NCBI GenBank assembly: GCA_022565795.1
Contig: JAIUMA010000010.1
Span: 1-64,000 of the forward strand
DNA from: Balneolia bacterium
GTDB lineage: Bacteria; Bacteroidota; Rhodothermia; Balneolales; Cyclonatronaceae
Direction: 5' to 3'
Length of the DNA stretch: 64,000 nt
Part shown: positions 28,676 through 38,124 of the stretch, one piece after another
How positions within the stretch are numbered: position 1 is the stretch's first letter
Layout of the letters: every line of letters starts with the position of its first letter
The notes under the pieces: generated by a model
Told to the model about the DNA's origin: nothing
Databases searched by the model: none
What the model saw: the letters and a program-made list of their open reading frames with translations, nothing else
Program-made: the position numbers and the translations under genes

Positions 28676-28717
28676 AAAAAAGGAGCGCTCTGCCTATGCC
28701 GGCAAAACGCTCCTTAA
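28674..28717 (-). terminator. Terminator of the metalloprotease gene
   Basis: AGGAGCG and CGCTCCT form a stem with a loop of about 20 bases. On the minus strand a run of T residues follows directly. Confidence 0.8.
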
Positions 28718-28752
28718 AATGTAGCTTATCCGGATATTACCCGGCGCCGGAA

Positions 28753-31329
28753 TTAAGCTTCCAGCGTTTTTTCGATAATACGAAGCACGTGACGCGTGTG
28801 TGCCTGAGTCTCGGCATTCCCTCTGCTGCGGCCTTCCATCTTGGCCTTGATGTTCTCAAGGCTGCGAAGGGCTGCTGAGCGGGTGAATGCGTCGTAGGGA
28901 TTCGGGCCGTCTCTAAGCACAGATGCCAGGCTGGTTACGTAAGCAATCTGCAGATTCTGACGGAACGTATTTACGTTAGAGCGCAGGTCTGCATCGAAAA
29001 TAGCGCTTGTTAGGTCATCCATCATTTCTGTGAGTGAATACTCATTGCCATACAGACGGGAGTCGGTGATACGCTTGGTAGTATTCGGGTGAAGCAGATG
29101 CGCAAGCACCCCACGCTGCATGTTCAGTACAAGGTCGTGGATTTTCGGGTCTTCACCTGAAAATGGGAAGCTGAAACCGCGACGCTGGCGCTGAAGATGG
29201 TTGTACGCCTCATGAGACTCGTAAAATGCATCCGGGGCAAACAGATTGCGTGCCAAAACATCCATAGCCTGCTTCTGATCAGCAAGGGCTACAGGAGTGT
29301 ACGGTGCAACATCGTCGCCCGGCTGGCCAACAAAGGCACGGTTTACATATACACCACCAACATGGCGTGAAGCAACGCCCATTGCAGTTGACCACTGCCC
29401 CATGCTCGACATGAATGCATTGTACAACTCATGATAGCTCTGGTTCTCACTTGAGTAGCGCTCGAGCAGATTGTCCAGCAGGTTGTGAACAATCTGAACA
29501 CGCTCATCAGCATAAGACACAGGGTCGCTTGTCATATCACCAATCATGATGCGCGGATCAATCGCTTTACCCGGAGAGCGCATGTCATCGGCATCATTAC
29601 CGAAAATAAGCTCCGGCTCGGTTGAGCGCTCAAGAATTGCGCGAAGGCGCTCTTCCTCAGCTTCAGGATCATCAAGACCTACAGAATAACCAAACTCAAT
29701 GGCCCAAATGTCGTACGGTCCGGCAACAGTTGTGTAGAACTGTCCCTGCTGAGAAGGGTCAAGAGCTACGTTAATTGCCGGGTAATCCATCACAGAACCA
29801 GCAAGACCAACTTCTTCAGTCAGGCTTCTGTCATGAACCTGATCAGGGCTGAGCATAGATGAAGCCGCCATATTGTGGTTCAAACCAAAGGTGTGACCAA
29901 GCTCGTGCATAATCAGATACACGAGTGCATCATGCATCAACTGCTCTTCGTCAACTTTATCGAAGTCGAGCGCCTTAAGTGCAGCGAATCCGAACATGTT
30001 GTTCATATGTACAAAGTGTCCGGCTGAGCAATACATACCATGGTGCTCTTCGCCGTCGTGCTCGTGAGTTTCGATTGCGCCAAGGAAGTAGTCGATTACG
30101 TTTTCTGAAAACAGCTTCTCATTGTTCGCAGCGTTACGCAGGAACACAAACTCAAGCATAATATCTGCACCAATGATCTGACCGGTGCGCGGATTGGTGA
30201 AGCTTGGGCCATAGCCACCGAACGGTGGGTTCGGCGAAGATGTCCATCTTAGTACGTTATAGCGAATATCGCCTGCATCCCAGTCAGCGGTATCAGGCTG
30301 AACTTTAACTTCGATTGCATTGCGGAATCCGGCAGCTTCAAAAGCACGGTTCCATGCAAGCGTAGCCTCTTTAATGGCCGGGCGAAGCTCGTAAGGCGTG
30401 GTATTTTCAATCCACCATGTAATTGGCTCGACAGGCTCCGAGATTGCGGCCGTTGGATCCGCTTTTTCCAGGTGCCAGCGATTGATTACATCAGCCCATG
30501 GTGTCGGACCGAAAGCAGTCTGATCATTCACGGTCTGCGTGAAGTAACCTACCCTTGGATCATCGCGGCGTGGCCTGAAGTCGTTATCCGGCATTTCTAT
30601 GAATGAATGCTGGTAAACGATACTGATTGACCGTGCATCGGTTACCGCTGCGCCACCTCTGTTTATTGGAGACGGATTATCATACACATACTCTACAACA
30701 ACCGCCGTGTTTTGCGGATAGCTGCGGATATCGGCAAACTTGGTTTTATCTCTGTTTAGGTTGCCAAGTGTGAGCATCGCTCCCGGAGGCACTCCGGGGA
30801 ACGGACTTGGTTTAACCTGATGGAGACTTTCGCCGAGGAAAAGCGGATCTGAGTTAATTAAAAAACGGCCGTCATCTTCCGTTTCGATTTTCGCGCTGAA
30901 AAGTACCGCACGACTGATGTTAGCCTCAGAAGCACGGCTTAGCGGGTTATCTTCATCAAAGTGGAAACTTGTATTCACTACAACAAACTCCAGGCGGTCG
31001 AAGTAGCGCTCGATAGTGAAAACTTTGTTGTCCCGGTAGTTACCGCGGAAATGACCAACCTGGGTAACGCCATCTACGGTATGACCCCAGTAAATAAATT
31101 CTTTACCAATCTGGTCTTCGGTTATAAGCATTTTGGTGCTTCCGCTGGTGGTATCCTGATATACAGTAAACAGGCCCTCCATAGCGCGGCTGCTTTTTAC
31201 GGCTTCTTCAATCTTGTCGACCTGAGGTCGCTCACTTGCTGTTGGTGCAGCAGCCTGCTGAGACGAGGAGCAAGCCATTAAAAGTGCTGAGATAAACAGC
31301 ACTGCAAACACATGGTTTAGTTGTTTCAT
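28753..31329 (-). CDS. Zinc-dependent metalloprotease lipoprotein (DUF5117/DUF5118 type)
   Basis: The 858-residue protein has a lipoprotein signal peptide with lipobox LLMAC (Cys20). The catalytic motif HELGHTFGLNH at residues 475-485 is the metzincin pattern HExxHxxGxxH, with a likely Met-turn in GSVMDYP near residue 511. The long N-terminal part (about 40-300) matches the DUF5117/5118-type region that precedes this catalytic domain in Bacteroidota proteins. An extra His-rich segment (ETHEHDGEEHHGMYC, about 420-434) lies just before the catalytic helix. The protein is probably anchored in the outer membrane or periplasm. Its substrate is unknown. Confidence 0.9.
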   Translation of the reverse strand: MKQLNHVFAVLFISALLMACSSSQQAAAPTASERPQVDKIEEAVKSSRAMEGLFTVYQDTTSGSTKMLITEDQIGKEFIYWGHTVDGVTQVGHFRGNYRDNKVFTIERYFDRLEFVVVNTSFHFDEDNPLSRASEANISRAVLFSAKIETEDDGRFLINSDPLFLGESLHQVKPSPFPGVPPGAMLTLGNLNRDKTKFADIRSYPQNTAVVVEYVYDNPSPINRGGAAVTDARSISIVYQHSFIEMPDNDFRPRRDDPRVGYFTQTVNDQTAFGPTPWADVINRWHLEKADPTAAISEPVEPITWWIENTTPYELRPAIKEATLAWNRAFEAAGFRNAIEVKVQPDTADWDAGDIRYNVLRWTSSPNPPFGGYGPSFTNPRTGQIIGADIMLEFVFLRNAANNEKLFSENVIDYFLGAIETHEHDGEEHHGMYCSAGHFVHMNNMFGFAALKALDFDKVDEEQLMHDALVYLIMHELGHTFGLNHNMAASSMLSPDQVHDRSLTEEVGLAGSVMDYPAINVALDPSQQGQFYTTVAGPYDIWAIEFGYSVGLDDPEAEEERLRAILERSTEPELIFGNDADDMRSPGKAIDPRIMIGDMTSDPVSYADERVQIVHNLLDNLLERYSSENQSYHELYNAFMSSMGQWSTAMGVASRHVGGVYVNRAFVGQPGDDVAPYTPVALADQKQAMDVLARNLFAPDAFYESHEAYNHLQRQRRGFSFPFSGEDPKIHDLVLNMQRGVLAHLLHPNTTKRITDSRLYGNEYSLTEMMDDLTSAIFDADLRSNVNTFRQNLQIAYVTSLASVLRDGPNPYDAFTRSAALRSLENIKAKMEGRSRGNAETQAHTRHVLRIIEKTLEA

Positions 31330-31489
31330 AGAGTAGAATTTGGCCGCCGGATTGTTGAAAAACCGGCCGCTGGTGATGTTTGTTTTACGAGTAAGTTGCC
31401 AATGTACGTAGAATTATTTCACTTGTTTGAAAAAATACATTAATGCACACACGTGCTTAGTTGTGTTTTACTGCGGTAAAGCTTTTTAA

Positions 31490-32725
31490 CTAAATGCCTA
31501 TTTCGATCTGAAAGCGCAGATACAGCAAATCGGAATTTGAAATATCCGTAAGGACGCGTGTTTCGTAGGTTAGCTCGCCCTGTACCTTCAGGGCGTGTTC
31601 CCACACGTAACGGGTGAGACCAACGGTGTACTGCTGCCGCTCGGGCTCAAAAGCACGAATTTCACTATCGGGCAGCTGATTCGAAAACCGCCCGATTATC
31701 TCATAATTGGATGGAAACAGATAGCTGGCCTGTAAATCGTAGCCCTGCCCCGCAAACACAACCCGTTCGCCGGGCTCACCGGTCAGCGGTCTGGTAATGG
31801 GGTCGTCTGCTGACCTCATCATATAAGCAGCCATAAACGCCCAGCCCTGGTATTTCAGCATGGCATCCAGGTGAAGCACGCGCAAATCTCTCTCTTCAAA
31901 AAGCACTGAACCCAGCTGCCCCCGTGATCGCTGTGCCGAAGCATTATAATGATACGAGCCGCCGAGCAGCAGCTTTGGCGTTTCTTCCCTTATCAGGTCG
32001 CCCTCAAACAAGGTGCCATTGTTGAGAAAGGAGCCGAATGGCATCAGCTCTACACGCCCGGTAATCGCCGAAAGCCCGTTTGATTGCGATGTGTTCCGTC
32101 CGTCGCCATCGCTGATTGCAGCCCTCAGGCTGTATGAAAACCGGCCCGGGTTTTCATTAGAGTAGTTTGCAAAAAGGCCAAAATCCCTGTCGATCGTAAA
32201 GACCGCATTGTTTATGGAGCGATCCGTAAGCTGTAAAGCACCGGAAGAATTTACCCGCTGCCTGTTTCCCGGAAGCTTGGTCTGCCCGAAGCCAAGATTA
32301 AGCCTGGGATTGGCTCTGTACAGGAATACAGCGTCTCTGATTACGTTCAGGTTTTGCCCTTCCTGAAGCGTGCCGGTATCACCGGGCGAAAAGGAGAGCT
32401 GTATGGCATATAAAAAGCGCGGATCACCTACGAAGCCGTCGAATCTGAGGCGAAGCCTTCTCACTTCACCAATAACTGATGAATCGTTATCCAGATTATC
32501 TGTATAAGTAACCCTGTTTTGCATCCGGAAGCGGATATTGAGCTGATACGTGCTGTCCGGAGTTGTAAGACCAAGCCCGCGGCCATAGCTGTAGTACGGC
32601 AGCATAGGAAACCGATTGTCGTCGTCAGGTAAATCACGGCTTACAGTTTGCGCCTGGATGGATTCACCACCGAGAAAAAGCATTAGAACTGCGAGAGCAA
32701 AATATCGATAGTAGCTTTTCATCAT
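31490..32725 (-). CDS. OprO/OprP-type porin
   Basis: From the likely start at 32725 (MMKSYYRYF, the beginning of a good signal peptide ending at IQAQ) the protein has about 411 residues; an in-frame ATG at 32770 would give an awkward polar N-terminus. The mature protein is made of alternating beta strands ending in an aromatic-type strand (LLYLRFQIEIGI), as in outer-membrane barrels. Motifs RRLRLRFDGFVGDPRFLYAIQLSF and the DFGLFANYS strand match the phosphate-selective porin O/P family. It probably passes anions such as phosphate or polyphosphate, but selectivity is unproven. Confidence 0.82.
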   Translation of the reverse strand: MMKSYYRYFALAVLMLFLGGESIQAQTVSRDLPDDDNRFPMLPYYSYGRGLGLTTPDSTYQLNIRFRMQNRVTYTDNLDNDSSVIGEVRRLRLRFDGFVGDPRFLYAIQLSFSPGDTGTLQEGQNLNVIRDAVFLYRANPRLNLGFGQTKLPGNRQRVNSSGALQLTDRSINNAVFTIDRDFGLFANYSNENPGRFSYSLRAAISDGDGRNTSQSNGLSAITGRVELMPFGSFLNNGTLFEGDLIREETPKLLLGGSYHYNASAQRSRGQLGSVLFEERDLRVLHLDAMLKYQGWAFMAAYMMRSADDPITRPLTGEPGERVVFAGQGYDLQASYLFPSNYEIIGRFSNQLPDSEIRAFEPERQQYTVGLTRYVWEHALKVQGELTYETRVLTDISNSDLLYLRFQIEIGI

Positions 32726-32772
32726 GAATGGTTCCTGTGTTATTGGCAACGTATGGTTTTGTTTAAGCACAC

Positions 32773-33471
32773 TTACTCCCCGAAAGGTAATGACTTCCAG
32801 GGTTCTTCCTTCGGCATGGACGCTTTAAAAGAAAGACGCTCTTTTTGTGTAGGGTGATCAAACCCGAGCCCGAACGACAACAGCGCCAGGTCTCGATTCT
32901 GGGGCTGATTTCCGTCTCCGTATTTATAGTCACCCCATAGCGGGAACCCGGCATGGCTACACTGCACCCGAATCTGATGCGACCGGCCGGTAATCAATTC
33001 GATCTCAATAAGGGCGAGACCATTGCTTCTGGAGAGTGTTTTCAGGCGGAGCTCGGAACGCTTGCCTTCTTTATTTGATGGCGGAACTACGCTAACTACA
33101 TTCTTTGAGCTGTCTTTCCAGAGATGATCTACCAGATGCGTTTGATCCGGAGGATTACCAACGACCACCGCCCGGTATGTTTTTTCGACCGCTTTTCGCC
33201 TGAACTGATCCGATAGCCTCGAAGCCGCTTTTGATGTTCGGGCAAAGACCATTAGTCCCGATGCCGGCCGGTCCAGGCGGTGAACCAAACCCAGAAAGAC
33301 GTTGCCGGGCTTGTCGTACTTCACCTTAATATACTCTTTGAGAACGTTGAGGAGATCCGGATCACCGCTGGCATCCTCCTGCACCGGCACATTGGGTCTC
33401 TTTTCAATCACCAGTAAATGATTATCCTCATAAACCGGACTGAAATACGATTCACTTTCGTTATTTTCCAT
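32773..33471 (-). CDS. RluA-family RNA pseudouridine synthase
   Basis: About 232 residues from the ATG at 33471 (MENNESES); an in-frame upstream ATG at 33522 is also possible. The catalytic motif HRLDRPASG, with the invariant Asp, and the later ITGRSHQIRVQ motif identify the RluA family, which isomerises uridine to pseudouridine in rRNA or tRNA. There is no S4 domain, so it resembles the short RluA/TruC-like members. It lies just upstream of the porin gene and is divergent from uvrC. The target position cannot be told. Confidence 0.92.
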   Translation of the reverse strand: MENNESESYFSPVYEDNHLLVIEKRPNVPVQEDASGDPDLLNVLKEYIKVKYDKPGNVFLGLVHRLDRPASGLMVFARTSKAASRLSDQFRRKAVEKTYRAVVVGNPPDQTHLVDHLWKDSSKNVVSVVPPSNKEGKRSELRLKTLSRSNGLALIEIELITGRSHQIRVQCSHAGFPLWGDYKYGDGNQPQNRDLALLSFGLGFDHPTQKERLSFKASMPKEEPWKSLPFGE

Positions 33472-33604
33472 AGGCTCAATGATAGCAGTTTTCCGTAAAA
33501 AAGACACGGCTTCTTCAGCCAATTCGTCTTGGTGTCTATTGAACCGAAACTGATTTCATCACCAGTAGCAATAGCCTTAAATCCCGATTCTTCTTTAAGC
33601 TTCT

Positions 33605-35458
33605 ATGTCTGTAACCAAGTACGAGCAGCTCAATAACAAGCTGGAACACCTTCCGTTTAACCCCGGGGTGTATCAGTTCAAGGATGATGCGGGCAAAATC
33701 ATCTATGTGGGCAAGGCGAAGAAGCTTAGAAACCGGGTTCGTTCATATTTCCAGGAGTCGCGCCACCATACCGGCAAGCTACGGATGCTGGTGAGCAGGA
33801 TACGCGATGTAGAGACCATCATTACCGACTCCGAGGCTGAGGCTCTGATTCTTGAGAATAATCTCATCAAAAAGCATCAGCCACGTTACAATATTGCCCT
33901 TAAAGATGACAAGAGCTATCCGTATATATGTCTAACTCAGGACGAGCGACCCAGAGTTTTTCCCACCCGAACCGTAATCAAAGACGGCAGTAAGTATTAC
34001 GGCCCGTACGATCATGTAGGCAAAATGAAGCATATGCTGGAGACCATTCGAAAAGTCTTCAACCTGTGCACCTGCGCCTGTAATCCACGGAATGTTGATC
34101 TCAATCGGGGGGTGCCCAAATGGGGCAGCTGCTTCGACGACTATTTTGAACAATGTTCCGGCGAGCTGCCTTTAGACGTGTATCAGGATAAGATGCAGAA
34201 AGTGATTCGGCTGCTAAACGGGAACACGGCTTCACTCATTCGCGAGCTGAAAGAAGAGATGCAGATTGCGGCAGAAGCCCTCGATTTTGAGGAGGCCGCT
34301 CAGCTGCGGGACGGTATCGACGCGCTTCAGAAGTACAGCGAAAAGATGAAGATGGTGACCAACGATGAAATTAACCGGGATGTCTTTGCCATACATGCCG
34401 ATCGGGAAAATGCTGTTGCCTGCGGTGTGCTGTTCAAAATTCGCGAAGGCAAGCTGATTGGCCGCCACAACAAAGTGATCAAAAATATTGAAGGCACCGC
34501 CGATGAAGAGCTGCTTCAGGCGTTTGTGGAGGACTACTACACCGGAGAAACGGCCGGGATAGAACCCGATGAAGTACACGTGAGTCACGATTTCGATGAT
34601 TCTGAACCACTAATGGAATATTTAAGCAGTCAAGTCGGGCGCAAGGTAAAACTGATTGAACCCAAGATTGGTGAAAAAGCGCAGCTTGTGAAAATGGCAG
34701 AATCCAACGCCAAGCTTTTGACCGGGGAATATGTGCTACAAAAACAAAAGGCCGAAAAGGACTTCATACCAAACTCTGTGAAATCGCTAAAGCGTGATCT
34801 TTTCCTGGATCGCCTCCCGCGCCGGATCGAATGTTTCGACAACTCAAACCTTATGGGAACAGACCCGGTGGCATCAATGGTTTGCTTTGTTGATGCTCAG
34901 CCCCGAAAGTCCGAATACAAACGCTACAATATAAAGACCGTAGAGGGGCCCGACGACTTTGCCTCCATGAAGGAAGTCCTCACCCGCCGCTATTCAAGAG
35001 TTATGAAAGAAAAGAATCATATACCCGACCTGATTGTGGTCGACGGTGGAAAAGGCCAGCTCTCCAGCTCGGTCGAGGCGCTCAAGGAAATTGGTTTTTT
35101 CGGGCAGGTACCCATTATTGGACTGGCAAAGCGACTGGAAGAGGTGTTTCTGCCCGGCAAGTCTGACCCTATTATGATACCCAAGACCTCCTCAGCCCTT
35201 CAGTTACTGCAGAGGGTGAGGGATGAAGCCCACCGGTTCGCCATCACATTTCACAGAGATAAGCGCTCTAAGCGCACATTCAGCTCTGAGTTGGAGTCAA
35301 TTCCAGGTATTGGTGCCAAAACGGCGCAAAAGCTTATCCGACTCTTTGGCAGTGTTAAGAAAATACGGGAAGCCGAAAAGAAAGCACTCATCAAAAACGC
35401 AGGTCAGAAGACAGGCATGCTCCTATACAACCATTTCCACCCCGGAAGTGAAGACTGA
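33605..35458 (+). CDS. uvrC: UvrABC excinuclease subunit C
   Basis: The 617-residue protein makes both incisions in nucleotide excision repair. The N-terminal GIY-YIG nuclease domain is visible as GVYQFKDDAGKIIYVGKAKKLRNRVRSYF with catalytic residues in place. A UVR (UvrB-binding) motif lies near residue 220-245 (AEALDFEEAAQLRDGI). The RNase-H-like C-terminal nuclease domain has ECFDNSN and DLIVVDGGKGQL. Tandem helix-hairpin-helix motifs (SIPGIGAKTAQKLIRLFGSVKKI) end the protein. The length is normal. Confidence 0.97.
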   Translation: MSVTKYEQLNNKLEHLPFNPGVYQFKDDAGKIIYVGKAKKLRNRVRSYFQESRHHTGKLRMLVSRIRDVETIITDSEAEALILENNLIKKHQPRYNIALKDDKSYPYICLTQDERPRVFPTRTVIKDGSKYYGPYDHVGKMKHMLETIRKVFNLCTCACNPRNVDLNRGVPKWGSCFDDYFEQCSGELPLDVYQDKMQKVIRLLNGNTASLIRELKEEMQIAAEALDFEEAAQLRDGIDALQKYSEKMKMVTNDEINRDVFAIHADRENAVACGVLFKIREGKLIGRHNKVIKNIEGTADEELLQAFVEDYYTGETAGIEPDEVHVSHDFDDSEPLMEYLSSQVGRKVKLIEPKIGEKAQLVKMAESNAKLLTGEYVLQKQKAEKDFIPNSVKSLKRDLFLDRLPRRIECFDNSNLMGTDPVASMVCFVDAQPRKSEYKRYNIKTVEGPDDFASMKEVLTRRYSRVMKEKNHIPDLIVVDGGKGQLSSSVEALKEIGFFGQVPIIGLAKRLEEVFLPGKSDPIMIPKTSSALQLLQRVRDEAHRFAITFHRDKRSKRTFSSELESIPGIGAKTAQKLIRLFGSVKKIREAEKKALIKNAGQKTGMLLYNHFHPGSED

Positions 35459-35783
35459 CCTAATTTAGATTCAGTTTATTGTGTGTTTTTTTGGACACTT
35501 CAACCCTTTAATGTGTACAAATAGCAGCAATTCGCCCTGTGTTGTGCCATTTTTGTCCTTGGTATAGTTTTTGCCACACTCTATACAGATTCCGTAGCAA
35601 CAGGGTTCTAAAGCCTTCAGCGGCAGTTTAGAACGGACCAACACACAGTTTCGTTAGTAATTAAACAGACTTGTGAGACAATCCGAACTAACAGACAAGG
35701 CGGCAAGGAGCCACAAACGGCGGAATGCAGGCAAATAAGTTTCCTGCGGAGCAATATCAAAATTCATTTAACGTTTTCGTACT
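35459..35783. other. Leader/promoter region of the ECF sigma gene
   Basis: No gene is seen in these 325 bases. GTTCTAAA (35605-35612) and TTTAGAAC (35627-35634) form a dyad whose spacer holds a GCC/GGC inner stem. A TATAGT hexamer lies near 35565. The region probably contains the sigma-factor promoter and a structured leader. Confidence 0.4.
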
Positions 35784-36419
35784 ATGTTGTCAGTAACTAA
35801 CATATCAGACCCTAAATACTCCGGGATGGACGACCAGGATTTGGTTCGTGCTTTCCGTAAAGATGGAGATCAACTGGCATTCAGCGAGCTTCTGAACCGC
35901 CACCAGAACAAGATATATTCGTATATCTACAGCATGGTTGGTAATCAGGAGACCGCAAACGATATTTTCCAGGAGACATTCACTAAGGTCATCACTAAAA
36001 TGGATGACACCTACAATGAGCAGGGAAAGTGGATTGCCTGGGTAATGCGTATTGCACACAACGCTACGATTGACCACATCAGAAAGCGCAAGCGTTTTGT
36101 AGATGTGAACTCTTCGGATGACAGCGATTATGACTTCTACGACAGGCTGGAAGACGAGTCCACACCAAGCGCTCAGGATAATCTTGAGTTCGGTGAGGCA
36201 AAGTCAAGCCTGATGAAGCATATTGCCGGCCTGCCGAAAGAGCAGCGTGAAGTTGTAATGCTTCGCCATTACTACGAAATGTCGTTCAAGGAGATTGCTG
36301 AACTCACAGGAGTTTCCATTAATACTGCTCTGGGTCGTATGCGCTACGCGCTTATCAACCTGAGAAAAATGTTCGACAAACAAAATGGAAAAGAATACGA
36401 ATATGCACAACGCGGATGA
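35784..36419 (+). CDS. ECF-type RNA polymerase sigma factor
   Basis: The 211-residue protein has region 2 (about 17-95: AFSELLNRHQNKIYSYIY, ANDIFQETFTKVI, WIAWVMRIAHNATIDHIRKRKR) and region 4 (about 148-200: LPKEQREVVMLRHYYEMSFKEIAELTGVSINTALGRMRYAL). Region 3 is absent, as in ECF factors. An acidic linker of about 30 residues separates the two. It directs transcription of a subset of genes and is probably held by the membrane protein encoded next. The downstream gene overlaps its 3' end, so the two are translationally coupled. Confidence 0.94.
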   Translation: MLSVTNISDPKYSGMDDQDLVRAFRKDGDQLAFSELLNRHQNKIYSYIYSMVGNQETANDIFQETFTKVITKMDDTYNEQGKWIAWVMRIAHNATIDHIRKRKRFVDVNSSDDSDYDFYDRLEDESTPSAQDNLEFGEAKSSLMKHIAGLPKEQREVVMLRHYYEMSFKEIAELTGVSINTALGRMRYALINLRKMFDKQNGKEYEYAQRG

Positions 36420-37059
36420 ACTTTGCCTAAAATACATTCTCAATGAGCTCGATCCGTCTGAAGTACTCCTTGTAGAACAAGCGATGAAAGAAGACGAGAA
36501 CGTGCTCATTGAGATTGAAAGTCTCCGGGCAACGCTCCGCAAACTCGACAAGCTTCCTGAGGTATCACCCTCAGAAGACGTGCGGCAAAAAATCCTTCAG
36601 CAGGCCAGCGAATACGCAGCCAACCAGACTTCATCCGGCTTTTTCGGTACTACCCCGGCTGGTGCAACCTATATTGCTGTTGCTGCTTTATTAATTGTAA
36701 CTATTAGTATCGGGCTATACAGCTATAATTCGCAACCAGGAGTTGCCGACCACACAGCTGAACCAGCTTCTGAAACCGTGACTACGCTCTCAGTACCAGT
36801 CACCGGCTCAGCGGCTGCCACTATTTCCGGCAGATCCACTCTTCCGGCACTTAACAGACCATCACAGGGCGTACAGCCGTGGGTAGATAATAATAATGTG
36901 CTCAGAATTGGCGTATCCAATAGCTCTTCCGGCTTAACAATCGTTTCTCCTGATGCCGGTTCAACACATCCTTCCTCACGCCTTGTTCCAATAGAACGTG
37001 AGCCTGACCATTTTGGATCAGGGCTCCGAGAACTTCAGCTAACAAGAACACAGTATTAG
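36385..37059 (+). CDS. Probable anti-sigma factor, single-pass membrane protein
   Basis: The 224-residue protein begins inside the last codons of the sigma gene: overlap 35 bases from the first ATG, 17 from a second ATG at 36403. Its N-terminal 60 residues (LKYILNELDPSEVLLVEQAMKED) resemble the zinc-less anti-sigma helical domain. One transmembrane helix lies at about 91-112. The rest is a low-complexity Ser/Thr/Pro-rich extracytoplasmic tail of about 110 residues. The position and topology fit an anti-sigma factor that senses an envelope signal; the sequence identity to known families is weak. Confidence 0.7.
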   Translation: MEKNTNMHNADELCLKYILNELDPSEVLLVEQAMKEDENVLIEIESLRATLRKLDKLPEVSPSEDVRQKILQQASEYAANQTSSGFFGTTPAGATYIAVAALLIVTISIGLYSYNSQPGVADHTAEPASETVTTLSVPVTGSAAATISGRSTLPALNRPSQGVQPWVDNNNVLRIGVSNSSSGLTIVSPDAGSTHPSSRLVPIEREPDHFGSGLRELQLTRTQY

Positions 37060-37092
37060 GCATAGTTTACTTTAGCTGCGTCTTCCTGATTT

Positions 37093-37142
37093 TGAGCCCG
37101 CTGCCCCGATGGAGTCCCCATTTAAGGCAAACGGGCTTTTTT
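37093..37142 (+). terminator. Terminator after the sigma/anti-sigma pair
   Basis: AGCCCGCTGCC pairs with AGGCAAACGGGCT (with two bulged bases) around a loop of about 20 bases and is followed by six T residues. Confidence 0.7.
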
Positions 37143-37278
37143 AATTTCACTATATTTACATACTTTCGATTCACATTACACAGCCTGTCTGAACCAGCTC
37201 CACAAGGCGGTATCCGTGTTTAAATTATTGTATCGGGATGTTTCGAACAGGCACAATCATTTTTAAATAACCTTTATT

Positions 37279-38109
37279 ATGGGCAAAGTGATTTCCATTG
37301 CCAACCAAAAAGGCGGCGTTGGAAAAACCACAACATCAATCAATCTGGCAGCCAGCCTCGCGGCTATAGAGCACAGCACGCTGCTTATTGATATTGATCC
37401 GCAGAATAACTCTACTAGCGGTCTTGGCATCGAATCCAAGTCTGTTCAGGGCTCTGTATACGAGCTTCTTGTAGATGATATGCCGGTAGATGATGTAATT
37501 ATGAAGACCGAACTTCCCCATCTGGACGTTGTTCCCAGCCATATCAATCTGGTGGGTGCGGAAATAGAAATTATTGACCGGGCAAATCGCGAGCGCATAC
37601 TCGAAAAAGCTATCACAAAAATACGCGACAAGTATGACTTCGTGATTATCGACTGCCCCCCTTCCCTTGGCCTGCTCACCATCAACGCACTTACGGCTTC
37701 CGATTCCGTGCTGATTCCCGTTCAGTGCGAGTACTTTGCGCTGGAGGGTCTTGGTCAGCTGCTCAACACGATCAAAATTGTACGTCAGCACCTCAATCGC
37801 GAGCTTGAAATCGAAGGTGTAGCCCTTACCATGTACGATATACGTACCAGACTCTCCGCTCAGGTGGCTGAAGAGGTGAAACGCTACTTCGGAGACAAAG
37901 TCTTTGAATCTCTTATCGCACGAAATGTAAGACTGGCGGAATCCCCGAGCTTTGGCAAGCCCGCCCTGCTTTATGACTCCATGAGTACAGGCTCACAGAA
38001 TTATCTGTCTCTGGCACGGGAAATCATCATACGAAACAAAGAACTTTATAAGCATAGTCCGATTTTCGAATCTGATGCCGAAGGCGTAAGCCCGTCTTCG
38101 AACGACTAA
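37279..38109 (+). CDS. parA: Chromosome-partitioning ATPase ParA/Soj
   Basis: The 276-residue protein has the deviant Walker A motif KGGVGKTT at residues 11-18 and a Walker B strand DFVIIDCPPSLG. It is of chromosomal Soj length, without an N-terminal DNA-binding extension. ParA moves ParB-bound origins along the nucleoid. The parB gene follows 15 bases later in the same transcript, so this is a normal parAB operon. No parS site was recognised by eye in the window. Confidence 0.96.
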   Translation: MGKVISIANQKGGVGKTTTSINLAASLAAIEHSTLLIDIDPQNNSTSGLGIESKSVQGSVYELLVDDMPVDDVIMKTELPHLDVVPSHINLVGAEIEIIDRANRERILEKAITKIRDKYDFVIIDCPPSLGLLTINALTASDSVLIPVQCEYFALEGLGQLLNTIKIVRQHLNRELEIEGVALTMYDIRTRLSAQVAEEVKRYFGDKVFESLIARNVRLAESPSFGKPALLYDSMSTGSQNYLSLAREIIIRNKELYKHSPIFESDAEGVSPSSND

Positions 38110-38124
38110 ACCTTTCCCATTTCC

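Noticed and set aside
28298-28752. Replication origin (oriC) between nrdJ and the metalloprotease
   Set aside because: Three exact DnaA boxes are present, but no dnaA, gidA or rpmH neighbour, no clear AT-rich unwinding array and no skew data; regulation of nrdJ explains them at least as well.
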